Assembly: GCA_947623455.1 (NCBI GenBank)
Contig: OX392527.1
Span: forward strand, 30,248,201 to 30,312,200
DNA length: 64,000 bases
Direction: 5' to 3'
DNA from: Mimachlamys varia
Lineage: Eukaryota > Mollusca > Bivalvia > Pectinida > Pectinidae
Shown one piece after another: positions 10,916 to 23,800 of this stretch. The translations under genes and the position numbers were made by a program. Numbering within the stretch: position 1 is the stretch's first letter; each line of letters begins with the position of its first letter. The notes beneath the pieces were generated by a model. It saw nothing but the letters and a program-made list of their open reading frames with translations. It did not search any database and was not told the origin of the DNA.

Positions 10916-11695
10916 CAAGGGCCTACATAGGTATGTACATACTTTATAAGGGCTTAGATACAGAAATAATTGCTGGATAAAGGCATAAATGAGCTGATGC
11001 TGTGCTATCAGGGAAGGCTTGACAAGGGCCTACATGGGTAAGTAGATACTATAAAGGGTTTAAATACAGAAGTGGTTGCTTGATAAAAGCTAGCATAAGT
11101 GAGCTGCTGCTGCGTTATTAGGAAAGGTTTGACAAAGGTTTACATGGGTAAGTAAACATCCATGAAGCTGTAGAAAGCCTTACTGGTGCTTACATAAAGG
11201 TAGGTATGTGTGCATGCTACACTATGAAGATTTAAAAGGCTTTAGTTGATAAGGGCTCACGAAGGTAAGTAAATTTTACACTGAAGCAAGGGGAGGCTTG
11301 ATAAGGGCTGACATTGGTAAGTAGCTACAAAGATCTTACATTGTGAAGCTAGGGAAGGCTTGACTAGAACTTACATAGGTAAGTAGATGCTACACTGAAG
11401 CTAGGGAAGACTTGACTAGAACTTACATAGGTAAGTAGATGCTACACTGTGAAGCTAGGGAAGGCTTGACTAGAACTTACATAGGTAAGTAGATGCTACA
11501 CTGAAGCTAGGGAAGACTTGACTAGAACTTACATAGGTAAGTAGATGGTACACTGAAGCTAGTGAAGACTTGACTAGAACATACACAGGTAAGTAGATGC
11601 TACACTGTGAAGCAAGGGAAGACTTGGCAATGGCTTACATACTAGGTAAGTAGATGCTACCCTGAAGCTTGAGAAGGAACACGCCACACTGTGAA
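10901..11695 (+). repeat. Tandem array seeded by the end of STX8 exon 8
   Basis: The sequence at the stop codon (GGGAAGGGTTGACAAGGGCC then TACATAG|GTATGT) is repeated about a dozen times as GGGAAGGCTTGACAAGGGCC or GGGAAGACTTGACTAGAACT, followed by TACATAG|GTAAGT. The first units are about 110 bp, later ones about 50-55 bp. Almost all keep TAG|GTAAGT, a stronger 5' splice site than the original. Confidence 0.88.
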
Positions 11696-11885
11696 GCTAG
11701 GAATGGATTGATGCCACACTGTGAAGTATAATAATTACTTGATTAAGAATCCTAATTTGGTAATGTTTAAATGGTATCTGCAAAAGCAGAAATATAGAAT
11801 GTAATGTGCTGTAAATGAGTTCAGCAGAGAACAAATAACAAACAAGCCTTCAGCGTTTAATGGTTTTTCCTTGTCATTGTTTCAG

Positions 11886-12905
11886 AACGCCTGTCCATTC
11901 TAGTGTTGTGTATGGTCAAGACTATGTGCGCTATGATGAGTTGTCCTGAGAAATATTGATGTTTTTGAAACTTTCATTCAAATGGGACCAGGAAATTGTT
12001 TGAGAGACAGTTTGTTTTGTTGAATCCTGCCTGGAGCAGAATTGGGAAGGAGTAAATTTACATTCAGAATGTAACCAGTCCCATTCGATACTAAAGCAAC
12101 ATCGGTGTCGTGATTATTTGGACCATTATGTTGAATATGTTTTCTGTATAGACAATGATTTCTACACATATTGTGCAATGTTATGTTAGCTTCCTGGTTT
12201 GGCACCTAATCTCTGCCCAGTAAGTGGTAGGATAGGTGTACACAGTGTTGCTGTACCTACAGGACTTACTAGTGACACCTGACCAGGAGTAAGCCTCACT
12301 ACTGATGAGGAAATCAACATCACAACAGGAAATACACTTCAACCATATGTTTCTATTCATTAGTCAAAAAATATTTTGGTATACACATAAATACACATGT
12401 ACATGTAAAATGGAAATCTGTAATGGGGAAGAAGAAATTTGAATTCATGTATGATTATTAAAGTAATATGCAAATTACTGAGGAAGCTTAATGGTATAGA
12501 GATGTAGGATACCTCTGGTAGTATTCCCTTTTGTATAGGCTGGTGCACATAAGTCTAGGTGGGATGGACCAGTATAGATTGGATTAAACTTATCTGCTCA
12601 AAAAACTGCAGGAAAACTGAAGTAGATGTCTATATTTTGAACTGATCAGGGAATAATTTGGTAAGCACAGAAACTTATCTTTTATCCTTTGTGATAAATT
12701 AACATTTTATTTCAGCTGTTCTATTATTTTAGGGGTTCCGTATTCTATCTCTGGTACACAAATGTTGGTACAATTAAGTTTAGAAATACAAATTTGCCAA
12801 ATTACATCAGCTAAACGATATATACACTTCTAGATCTGTTGTTCTATTCAATGCTGAAATAGCAGTGTACTGATATATGTATCATAACAGTATAGAAAGA
12901 GAATA
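11886..12905 (+). other. STX8: Possible non-coding 3' exon of STX8
   Basis: A strong acceptor (GGTTTTTCCTTGTCATTGTT then TCAG) at 11885 precedes sequence without a long open frame. Joined to the 10930 donor it would make a spliced 3' UTR whose junction lies too close to the stop codon to trigger decay. No clear poly(A) signal is placed before the transposon at 12906. Inference only. Confidence 0.35.
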
Positions 12906-13359
12906 CAGTGCACTCCTCTTTATATCATGTTGCATTTGTCAGAAAAAACATGATATTAACAGGAATGTGAAATTAACAGAAACATGTTTTTCCACTAAAT
13001 CTAGGTCATTTCCAATCCCCATAACTAAAAGTAAGCTATTCAATGTACATATGAAGATGTTTCAATATATATAGATAACATTATTTCAAATAAAAAACAT
13101 TTTGGGGGGTTATTTTTTATTTTCTATGCAACATTTTATACAGATTGTATCTGAAATCAATGGAAATGACATCATTTTCTGGATATTTTATGTAATTGGT
13201 TAAAAAAAACATGATATTAAGAGGAATTCACCACAAAATACATGATATTAACCAAATAAAATAACAAAGATTATAAAGAGAGAAAAATGGCGCTTGGGAA
13301 AAACATGATATAAAGAGGAATGTGATATTAACAGGGGTGATATTAAGTGGAGTCCACTG
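12906..13359. mobile_element. TA-inserting TIR element, copy 1
   Basis: Starts CAGTGCACTCCTCTTTATAT and ends ATTAAGTGGAGTCCACTG, inverted relative to each other, with TA on both sides (12904-12905, 13360-13361). The interior carries many copies of ACATGATATTAACAGG and ACATGATATAAAGAGG. There is no transposase frame. Two relatives occur at 38.3 and 46.5 kb. Confidence 0.85.
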
Positions 13360-13361
13360 TA

Positions 13362-15339
13362 ATACCTGTTTCCATATCAAACCCAGTATCAACCAGAGAC
13401 TCCAATATTATATTAGCCCCATACTTATTTAAGAAATATTCTATCAGTTTTACAGATAAAGGGAACTTTAAAATAGTGATTTGATTCTTTTCAATTGTTT
13501 TGCAAATCCTTTGAAGTTCCCACCTCTTCCACAGAGCTTTAGTAACTTAACATTTATAGATACTTAAAACTTAAACAATGCTAGACATTATCATGGAAAC
13601 AACCTGTGGTTTTTAGTATGCCTACTTCCTGTACCTGTTGTAAAAGTATACTGTCGTGTCCTCACTGTCTGGTGGAGGGCATACTCCTACAGTGCTTTTA
13701 AACATTTATTCAGCAAGATATGTTTGACAGCAGTTACAGTCAGTATAATCATATCCATTTAAAAATGGCCGACCAATGGCTCATTGTGTTAAGGGACAGA
13801 AAAGGGGTTTGTAATGTGATAGACTTAATAATGATTGGTGCATTCATGTTAATGTATATTTGTATATTGCTGCATATTAAATTATCATACAATATAATAC
13901 TGTGTTTGGTTTGAATGTGCTTGAACAAGGAAAATATCAGATTCTGCCACGTACCAGTACAAGTTGTCAAAACATAGGTAGATGGGACCAGGAAATAATT
14001 GATAATTATGGAATGAATTCGCCAATATTTACAATCAACCTTTACATGAACACTGAGCAAACTAATTTACAATGTAAAACACAAAAGTTGTTTATAGATA
14101 CATGGGAAGACTGGAATCTGATATGGGAAAAGTCTGGTGTGCCTAAAACCTGAGTGAGATATCTGGTGGTTCACTAGACCTCAACGTGTGACACCTCCAC
14201 AACTACATTTCATATCATGGAGGAAGTGTGACACAATTCAGCAACGACACATAATGTTGGATAATAGACAGTTTATTCATGATCATTAATTACACCGATA
14301 TCACAAGCACATGTTCATGGTATTACAACAACATTAAACTTGAAAGTACTTTGGCGTTGTGTCTCAGTCTGGCTAAGTCAATTGTCAACTTATAAGTCTT
14401 CTACATCTTTACTAGCACTAGCCTGTAGCCCTCTTGGCAGCCTCTCGTGTAGACTGTCAAAGACCTAGTACTCTATAGCCATTATAGGTGTAGACTATAA
14501 AAGACCTACTCCAGAGTCTTCTCATGGTACAGACTGTACAAGACCTATTCCTGGTCTTTTCCCAGTACAGACTGTACAAGACCTACTCATGGTCTTTTCC
14601 CAGTACAGACTGACTCTATCACTATACTAGCTCATACTTATAATTACTAATCCCCTTCGTGTGCAAAGAAGTGACGTCTGCATTAATAATTAATGTCCAG
14701 CTGGTGTTAATTATCTGACCAATACTGCACCCTGCCCCGGTTTACTGATGTAATAGACAGAAACCTAATTAACCACTAGTTTACTCTAATAACAAATCAC
14801 AGCATCAAGGCTAATTAATACTTCCAGATGGTACAGCTACCGTGATATATCATATCAACATGCCTAATTTGTAACATTAGTGCATGAAATGCAACTATAA
14901 GTGCTCTGCTCAATTTATCTTTCCATTTTGACGAATCAAAAATACTTGAATATGGCTGTAAATTTGAGTAAGAAAGACTTATTTACCTCTCTTTCTACCA
15001 AGTTAACTACAATTGCTGAATAGAAAATGTTTAGTAGTCATTTATGATAAAGCTTTAACTATCAACAGAATCTTAAGTAAAACACATTAGAATACCGGTA
15101 GTACAAAAGCCACTACTTATAGTGATGATTTTGAAAAGAACAGACTTGGCCTGCATCCTGAAGATCTGTAAGCCTCGCTTCACTGTGGACATCTTTGCTG
15201 CAGGTACAGATACTGAAGTGTATCACAATGGACTCGGTACTAGAAGGAATGTGAAGTTATATTGTAGATGATGGTGGACATTTGATGATTTCTGTCAGCA
15301 TCCCCTTCCTTGATCTATTTTTGAAGTTCCACAAAATCA
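13362..15339. other. Intergenic, no gene seen
   Basis: AT-rich sequence with a weak tandem repeat at about 14440-14610 (GTACAGACTGTACAAGACCT, two to four copies). Overlapping short frames at 13720-14153 have no recognisable motif and no splice context. Confidence 0.6.
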
Positions 15340-18233
15340 TCAATCATAAACCTGTATGAAACATCTGTTGATGAGGGTATTATGACCATGTGATGTTTCC
15401 TGACGTCTGTAGTTGAGGGTGTAATGACCATGTGATGTTCCCTGACGTCTGTAGATGAGGGTGTTATGACCATGTGATGTTTCCTGGTGTCTGTAGATGA
15501 GGGTGTTATGACCATGTGATATTTCCTGACGTCTGTAGACGAGGTTTTTTTACCATGTGATGTTTCCTGATGTCTGTAGACGAGGGTGTTATGACCATGT
15601 GATGTTTCCTGGTGTCTGTAGATGAGGGTATTATGACCATGTGATGTTTCCTGATGTCTGTAGACGAGGGTATTATGACCATGTGATGTTCCCTGACGTC
15701 TGTAGATGAGGGTGTTATGACCATGTGATGTTTCCTGATGTCTGTAGACGAGGGTATTATGACCATGTGATGTTTCCTGATGTCTGTAGACGAGGGTGTT
15801 ATGACCATGGGATGTTTCCTGATGTCTGTAGACGAGGGTGTTATGACCATGTGATGTTTCCTGATGTCTGTAGATGAGGGTATTATGACCATGTGATGTT
15901 TCCTGATGTCTGTAGACGAGGGTGTTATGACCATGGGATGTTTCCTGGTGTCGGTAGATGAGGGTGTTATGACCATGTGATGTTTCCGGATGTCTGTAGA
16001 CGAGGGTGTTATGACCATGTGATGTTCCCTGACGTCTGTAGATGAGGGTGTTATGACCATGTGATGTTCCCTGACGTCTGTAGATGAGGGTGTTATGACC
16101 ATGTGATGTTTCCTGACGTCTGTAGATGAGGATATTATGACCATGTGATGTTTCCTGGCGTCTGTAGACGAGGGTATTATGACCATGTGATGTTTCCTGA
16201 TGTCTGTAGACGAGGGTGTTATGACCATGTGATGTTTCCTGGTGTCTGTAGATGAGGGTGTTATGACCATGTCATGTTTCCTGGCGTCTGTAGATGAGGG
16301 TGTTATGACCATGTGATGTTTCCTGGTGTCTGTAGATGAGAGTATTATGACCATGTGATGTTTCCTGACGTCTGTAGATGAGGGTGTTATGACCATGTGA
16401 TGTTTTCTGGCGTCTGTAGATGAGAGTATTATGACCATGTGATGTTTCCTGACGTCTGTAGATGAGGGTACTATGACCGTGTGATGTTTCCTGATGTCTG
16501 TAGATTTGGGCTGTATGACCGTGTGATGTTCTTGACGTCTGTAGATGGGGGTATTATGACCATGTGATGTTTTCTGGCGTCTGTAGATGAGAGTATTATG
16601 ACCATGTGATGTTTCCTGACGTCTGTAGATGAGGGTACTATGACCGTGTGATGTTTCCTGATGTCTGTAGATGAGGCTGTTATGACCATGTGATGTTTCC
16701 TGACGTCTGTAGATGAGGGTGTTATGACCATGTGTTGTTTCCTGGCGTCTGTAGATGAGGGTGTTATGACCATGTGATGTTTCCTGGCATCTGTAGATGA
16801 GGGTATTATGACCATGTGAGGTTTTTTGGCGTCTGTAGATGAGGGTATTATGACCATGTGATATTTCCTGACGTCTGTAGATGAGGGTGTTATGACCATG
16901 TGATGTTTCCTGGTGTCTGTAGATGAGGGTATTATGACCATGTGATGTTTCCTGGTGTCTGTAGATGAGGGTGTTATGACCATGTGATATTTCCTGACGT
17001 CAATAGATGAGGGTGTTATGACCATGTGATGTTCCCTGACGTCTGTAGATGAGGGTATTATGACCATGTGATGTTTCCTGGTGTCTGTAGATTTGGGCTG
17101 TATGACCGTGTGATGTTTCCTGACGTCTGTAGATGAGGGTATTATGACTGTGTGATGTTTCCTGACGTATGTAGTTGAGGGTGTTATGACCTTGTGATGT
17201 TTCCTGTCCTCTGTAGATGAGGGTGTTATGACCATGTGATGTTTCCTGATGTCGGTAGATGAGGGTATTATGACCTTGTGAAGTTTCCTGGTGTCGGTAG
17301 ATGATTGTATTATGACCATGTGATGTTTCCTGGTGTCGGTAGATGAGGGTATTATGACCTTGTGATGTTTCCTGATGTCTGTAGATGAGGGTGTTATGAC
17401 CATGTGATGTTTCCTGAGGTCTGTCGATGAGGGTGTTATGACCATGTGATGTTTCCTGTCCTCTGTAGATGAGGGTATTATGACCATGTGAGGTTTTTTG
17501 GCGTCTGTAGATGAGGGTATTATGACCATGTGATATTTCCTGACGTCTGTAGATGAGGGTGTTATGACCATGTGATGTTTCCTGGTGTCTGTAGATGAGG
17601 GTATTATGACCATGTGATGTTTCCTGGTGTCTGTAGATGAGGGTATTATGACCATGTGATATTTCCTGACGTCAATAGATGAGGGTGTTATGACCATGTG
17701 ATGTTCCCTGACGTCTGTAGATGAGGGTATTATGACCATGTGATGTTTCCTGGTGTCTGTAGATTTGGGCTGTATGACCGTGTGATGTTTCCTGACGTCT
17801 GTAGATGAGGGTATTATGACTGTGTGATGTTTCCTGACGTATGTAGTTGAGGGTGTTATGACCTTGTGATGTTTCCTGTCCTCTGTAGATGAGGGTGTTA
17901 TGACCATGTGATGTTTCCTGGTGTCGGTAGATGAGGGTATTATGACCTTGTGATGTTTCCTGGTGTCGGTAGATGATGGTATTATGACCATGTGATGTTT
18001 CCTGGTGTCTGTAGATGAGGGTATTATGACCATGTGATATTTCCTGACGTCAATAGATGAGGGTGTTATGACCATGTGATGTTTCCTGACGTCTGTAGAT
18101 GAGGGTATTATGACCATGTGATGTTTCCTGGTGTCGGTAGATCATGGTATTATGATCTTGTGATGTTTCCTGGTGTCGGTAGATGAAGGTATTATGACCT
18201 TGTGATGTTTCCTGGTGTCGGTAGATGAGGGTA

Positions 18234-19172
18234 CAGTTGTGGGATCGCACAACGTTACACGATGTGCGGTGGGCGCACGATGGGCGAACGGTGTATGCAC
18301 GATGTGCGAACGATGCGATCCTGGGCGATTATTTCTAACGCACATGTGGGCGCACGATAGACTAACATTGTGCGATGACAATCGTGGTTGATGTAAATTT
18401 AGAAATGGTTTAACAATATATACGGTTTCGCGCTAGTTGTTTTAAACATATTTCTATATTTTAACTATTTACATTAGCTGATAGTTCTATCTATATATTT
18501 CTAAAAATTAATAATAGTCTTTCTGTAGTTTTAGAAACAAACCAAATAGACACATGTATAAAAACTTTCAACTCATATTGACAAGTTCTCATTCAAGTAA
18601 ATATTGCCAGTTTTACCAAGTTATAAACTGTACCTGTACATGGCCAATATATGTAGATATCTCTGGCCCGGGGCACTTACAACACTCGCCTAGGTGTGAA
18701 AACACAGGTAAATTGTTGGGGAGGGGAGGGTTTTTCAAATAACTGATTATAAGAGTCCAGTTTGTTTTCATAACGGTCGCTCGGTAATGGCTGTCGTAGC
18801 GTATCGCCGCATACGGGACAGGTAAAACTCCGGCATGTTATTTACATATTCTGATACCTGGTAGCTTAACCCGCACTTGGCTGTCTTATGATCACTGTAA
18901 TACTGTTTACTGTATATTATTAAATTGACATAATCCCAATAATTATGATGCGAATTTAAATAGTTTTTGGACAAGAGGGTTCCATATGTTTTTCATTCCG
19001 TAATATGTATCGACCAATTGTACCAAATCGTGCGTGTGTGCGATTTAATCGCACACATAAACGCACGATCTTTAGATCGCCCGGTTGTGCGCACCATGGG
19101 CGAACGATGTGTGCACGATGTATGCACGATGCACGCACGCAGTTTTTGGTGCGTTGTGCGATACCACAACTG
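18234..19172. mobile_element. 939-bp TIR element inserted in the minisatellite, copy 1
   Basis: Left end CAGTTGTGGGATCGCACAAC, right end GTTGTGCGATACCACAACTG, inverted, flanked by TA at 18232-18233 and 19173-19174. Removing the element and one TA restores the repeat GAGGGTATTATGACC. Subterminal regions are packed with GCACGATG and GCGAACGATG on both strands. No transposase frame is present; the element is non-autonomous. Confidence 0.92.
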
Positions 19173-19930
19173 TATTATGACCTTGTGATATTTCCTGACG
19201 TCTGTAGATGAGGGTGTTATGACCATGTGATGTTTCCTGACGTCTGTAGATGAGGGTATTATGACCATGTGATGTTTCCTGGTGTCGGTAGATGAAGGTA
19301 TTATGATCTTGTGATGTTTCCTGGTGTCGGTAGATGATGGTATTATGACCTTGTGATGTTTCCTGGTGTCGGTAGATGAGGGTATTATGACCTTGTGATG
19401 TTTCCTGGTGTCGGTAGATGAGGGTATTATGACCTTGTGGTGTTTCCTGGCGTCTGTAGACGAGGGTGTTATGACCATGGGATGTTTCCTGGTGTCTGTA
19501 GATGAGGGTATTATAACCGTGTGATGTTTCCTGGTGTCTGTAGATGAGGGTATTATGACCATGTGATGTTTCCTGGTGTCGGTAGATGATGGTATTATGA
19601 CCTTGTGATGTTTCCTGGTGTCGGTAGATGAGGGTATTATGACCTTGTGATGTTTCCTGGTGTCGGTAGATGAAGGTATTATAACCGTGTGATGTTTCCT
19701 GGTGTCTGTAGATGAGGGTATTATGACCATGTGATGTTTCCTGACGTCTGTAGATGAGGGTATTATGACCTTGTGATGTTTCCTGGTGTCGGTAGATGAA
19801 GGTATTATAACCTTGTGATGTTTCCTGGTGTCGGTAGATGAAGGTATTATGATCTTGTGATGTTTCCTGGTGTCGGTAGATGAAGGTATTATGACCTTGT
19901 GATGTTTCCTGGTGTCGGTAGATGAGGGTA

Positions 19931-20869
19931 CAGTTGTGGGATCGCACAACGTTACACGATGTGCGGTGGGCGCACGATGGGCGAACGGTGTATGCACGAT
20001 GTGCGAACGATGCGATCCTGGGCGATTATTTCTAACGCACATGTGGGCGCACGATAGACTAACATTGTGCGATGACAATCGTGGTTGATGTAAATTTAGA
20101 AATGGTTTAACAATATATACGGTTTCGCGCTAGTTGTTTTAAACATATTTCTATATTTTAACTATTTACATTAGCTGATAGTTCTATCTATATATTTCTA
20201 AAAATTAATAATAGTCTTTCTGTAGTTTTAGAAACAAACCAAATAGACACATGTATAAAAACTTTCAACTCATATTGACAAGTTCTCATTCAAGTAAATA
20301 TTGCCAGTTTTACCAAGTTATAAACTGTACCTGTACATGGCCAATATATGTAGATATCTCTGGCCCGGGGCACTTACAACACTCGCCTAGGTGTGAAAAC
20401 ACAGGTAAATTGTTGGGGAGGGGAGGGTTTTTCAAATAACTGATTATAAGAGTCCAGTTTGTTTTCATAACGGTCGCTCGGTAATGGCTGTCGTAGCGTA
20501 TCGCCGCATACGGGACAGGTAAAACTCCGGCATGTTATTTACATATTCTGATACCTGGTAGCTTAACCCGCACTTGGCTGTCTTATGATCACTGTAATAC
20601 TGTTTACTGTATATTATTAAATTGACATAATCCCAATAATTATGATGCGAATTTAAATAGTTTTTGGACAAGAGGGTTCCATATGTTTTTCATTCCGTAA
20701 TATGTATCGACCAATTGTACCAAATCGTGCGTGTGTGCGATTTAATCGCACACATAAACGCACGATCTTTAGATCGCCCGGTTGTGCGCACCATGGGCGA
20801 ACGATGTGTGCACGATGTATGCACGATGCACGCACGCAGTTTTTGGTGCGTTGTGCGATACCACAACTG
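19931..20869. mobile_element. 939-bp TIR element, copy 2 (segmental duplicate)
   Basis: Same sequence and ends as the copy at 18234, displaced by exactly 1697 bp, with matching minisatellite variants to the right. The distance equals 939 + 2 (TA) + 18 x 42, so this copy came from duplication of the element plus 18 units, not from a second transposition. Confidence 0.93.
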
Positions 20870-23800
20870 TATTATGACCTTGTGATATTTCCTGACGTCT
20901 GTAGATGAGGGTGTTATGACCATGTGATGTTTCCTGACGTCTGTAGATGAGGGTATTATGACCATGTGATGTTTCCTGGTGTCGGTAGATGAAGGTATTA
21001 TGATCTTGTGATGTTTCCTGGTGTCGGTAGATGATGGTATTATGACCTTGTGATGTTTCCTGGTGTCGGTAGATGAGGGTATTATGACCTTGTGATGTTT
21101 CCTGGTGTCGGTAGATGAGGGTATTATGACCTTGTGGTGTTTCCTGGCGTCTGTAGACGAGGGTGTTATGACCATGGGATGTTTCCTGGTGTCTGTAGAT
21201 GAGGGTATTATAACCGTGTGATGTTTCCTGGTGTCTGTAGATGAGGGTATTATGACCATGTGATGTTTCCTGGTGTCGGTAGATGATGGTATTATGACCT
21301 TGTGATGTTTCCTGGTGTCGGTAGATGAGGGTATTATGACCTTGTGATGTTTCCTGGTGTCGGTAGATGAAGGTATTATAACCGTGTGATGTTTCCTGGT
21401 GTCTGTAGATGAGGGTATTATGACCATGTGATGTTTCCTGACGTCTGTAGATGAGGGTATTATGACCTTGTGATGTTTCCTGGTGTCGGTAGATGAAGGT
21501 ATTATAACCTTGTGATGTTTCCTGGTGTCGGTAGATGAAGGTATTATAACCTTGTGATGTTTCCTGGTGTCGGTAGATGAGGGTGTTATGACCTTGTAAT
21601 GTTTCCTGGTGTCGGTAGATGAGGGTATTATGACCTTGTGATGTTTCCTGGTGTCGGTAGATGAGGGTATTATGACCTTGTGATGTTTCCTGGTGTCGGT
21701 AGATGAGGGTATTATAACCTTGTGATGTTTCCTGGTGTCGGTAGATGAAGGTATTATGACCTTGTAATGTTTCCTGGTGTCGGTAGATGAGGGTATTATG
21801 ACCTTGTGATGTTTCCTAGTGTATGTAGATGAGTGTGTTATGACCATGTGATATTTCCTGGTGTCTGTAGATGCGGGTGTTATGGCCATGTGCTATTTCC
21901 TGACGTCTGTAAATGAAAGGATTATGACTGTGTAATGTTTCCTGGCGTCTGTAGTTGAGGGTATTATGACCATATGATTTTTCCTGGCGTCTGTAAATGA
22001 AAGGATTATGACTGTGTGATGTTTCCTGTCGTCTGTAGTTGAGGGTATTATGACCATGTGATGTTTCCTGGCGTCTGTAACTGAGAGTGTTATGACCGGG
22101 TGATGTTCCCTGACGTCTGTAGATGAGGGTGTTATGACCATGTGTTGTTTCTGGGTGTCTGTAGATGAGGGTATTATGACCATGTGATGTTTCCTGGTGT
22201 CTGTAGATGAGGGTGTTATGACCATGTGATATTTCCTGACGTCAATAGATGAGGGTGTTATGACCATGTGATGTTCCCTGACGTCTGTAGATGAGGGTAT
22301 TATGACCATGTGATGTTTCCTGGTGTCTGTAGATGAGGGTATTATGACCATGTGATGTTTCCTGGTGTCTGTAGATGAGGGTGTTATGACCATGTGATAT
22401 TTCCTGACGTCAATAGATGAGGGTGTTATGACCATGTGATGTTCCCTGACGTCTGTAGATGAGGGTATTATGACCATGTGATGTTTCCTGGTGTCTGTAG
22501 ATTTGGGCTGTATGACCGTGTGATGTTTCCTGACGTCTGTAGATGAGGGTATTATGACTGTGTGATGTTTCCTGACGTATGTAGTTGAGGGTGTTATGAC
22601 CTTGTGATGTTTCCTGTCCTCTGTAGATGAGGGTGTTATGACCATGTGATGTTTCCTGATGTCTGTAGACGAGGGTATTATGACCATGTGATGTTTCCTG
22701 GTGTCGGTAGATGAGGGTATTATGACCTTGTGAAGTTTCCTGGTGTCGGTAGATGATTGTATTATGACCATGTGATGTTTCCTGGTGTCGGTAGATGAGG
22801 GTACTATGACCGTGTGATGTTTCCTGATGTCTGTAGATGAGGGTGTTATGACCATGTGATGTTTCCTGAGTTCTGTCGATGAGGGTGTTATGACCATGTG
22901 ATGTTTCCTGTCCTCTGTAGATGAGGGTATTATGACCATGTGAGGTTTTTTGGCGTCTGTAGATGAGGGTATTATGACCATGTGATATTTCCTGACGTCT
23001 GTAGATGAGGGTATTATGACCATGTGATGTTTCCTGGTGTCGGTAGATGAAGGTATTATGATCTTGTGATGTTTCCTGGTGTCGGTAGATGATGGTATTA
23101 TGACCATGTGATATTTCCTGACGTCAATAGATGAGGGTGTTATGACCATGTGATGTTTCCTGGTGTCGGTAGATGAGGGTATTATGACCTTGTGATGTTT
23201 CCTGGCGTCTGTAGACGAGGGTGTTATGACCATGGGATGTTTCCTGGTGTCTGTAGATGAGGGTATTATAACCGTGTGATGTTTCCTGGTGTCTGTAGAT
23301 GAGGGTATTATGACCATGTGATGTTTCCTGGTGTCGGTAGATGATGGTATTATGACCTTGTGATGTTTCCTGGTGTCGGTAGATGAGGGTATTATGACCT
23401 TGTGATGTTTCCTGGTGTCGGTAGATGAAGGTATTATAACCGTGTGATGTTTCCTGGTGTCTGTAGATGAGGGTATTATGACCATGTGATGTTTCCTGAC
23501 GTCTGTAGATGAGGGTATTATGACCTTGTGATGTTTCCTGGTGTCGGTAGATGAAGGTATTATAACCTTGTGATGTTTCCTGGTGTCGGTAGATGAAGGT
23601 ATTATAACCTTGTGATGTTTCCTGGCGTCTGTAGTTGAGGGTATTATGACCATATGATTTTTCCTGGCGTCTGTAAATGAAAGGATTATGACTGTGTAAT
23701 GTTTCCTGGCGTCTGTAGTTGAGGGTATTATGACCATATGATTTTTCCTGGCGTCTGTAAATGAAAGGATTATGACTGTGTAATGTTTCCTGGTGTCGGT

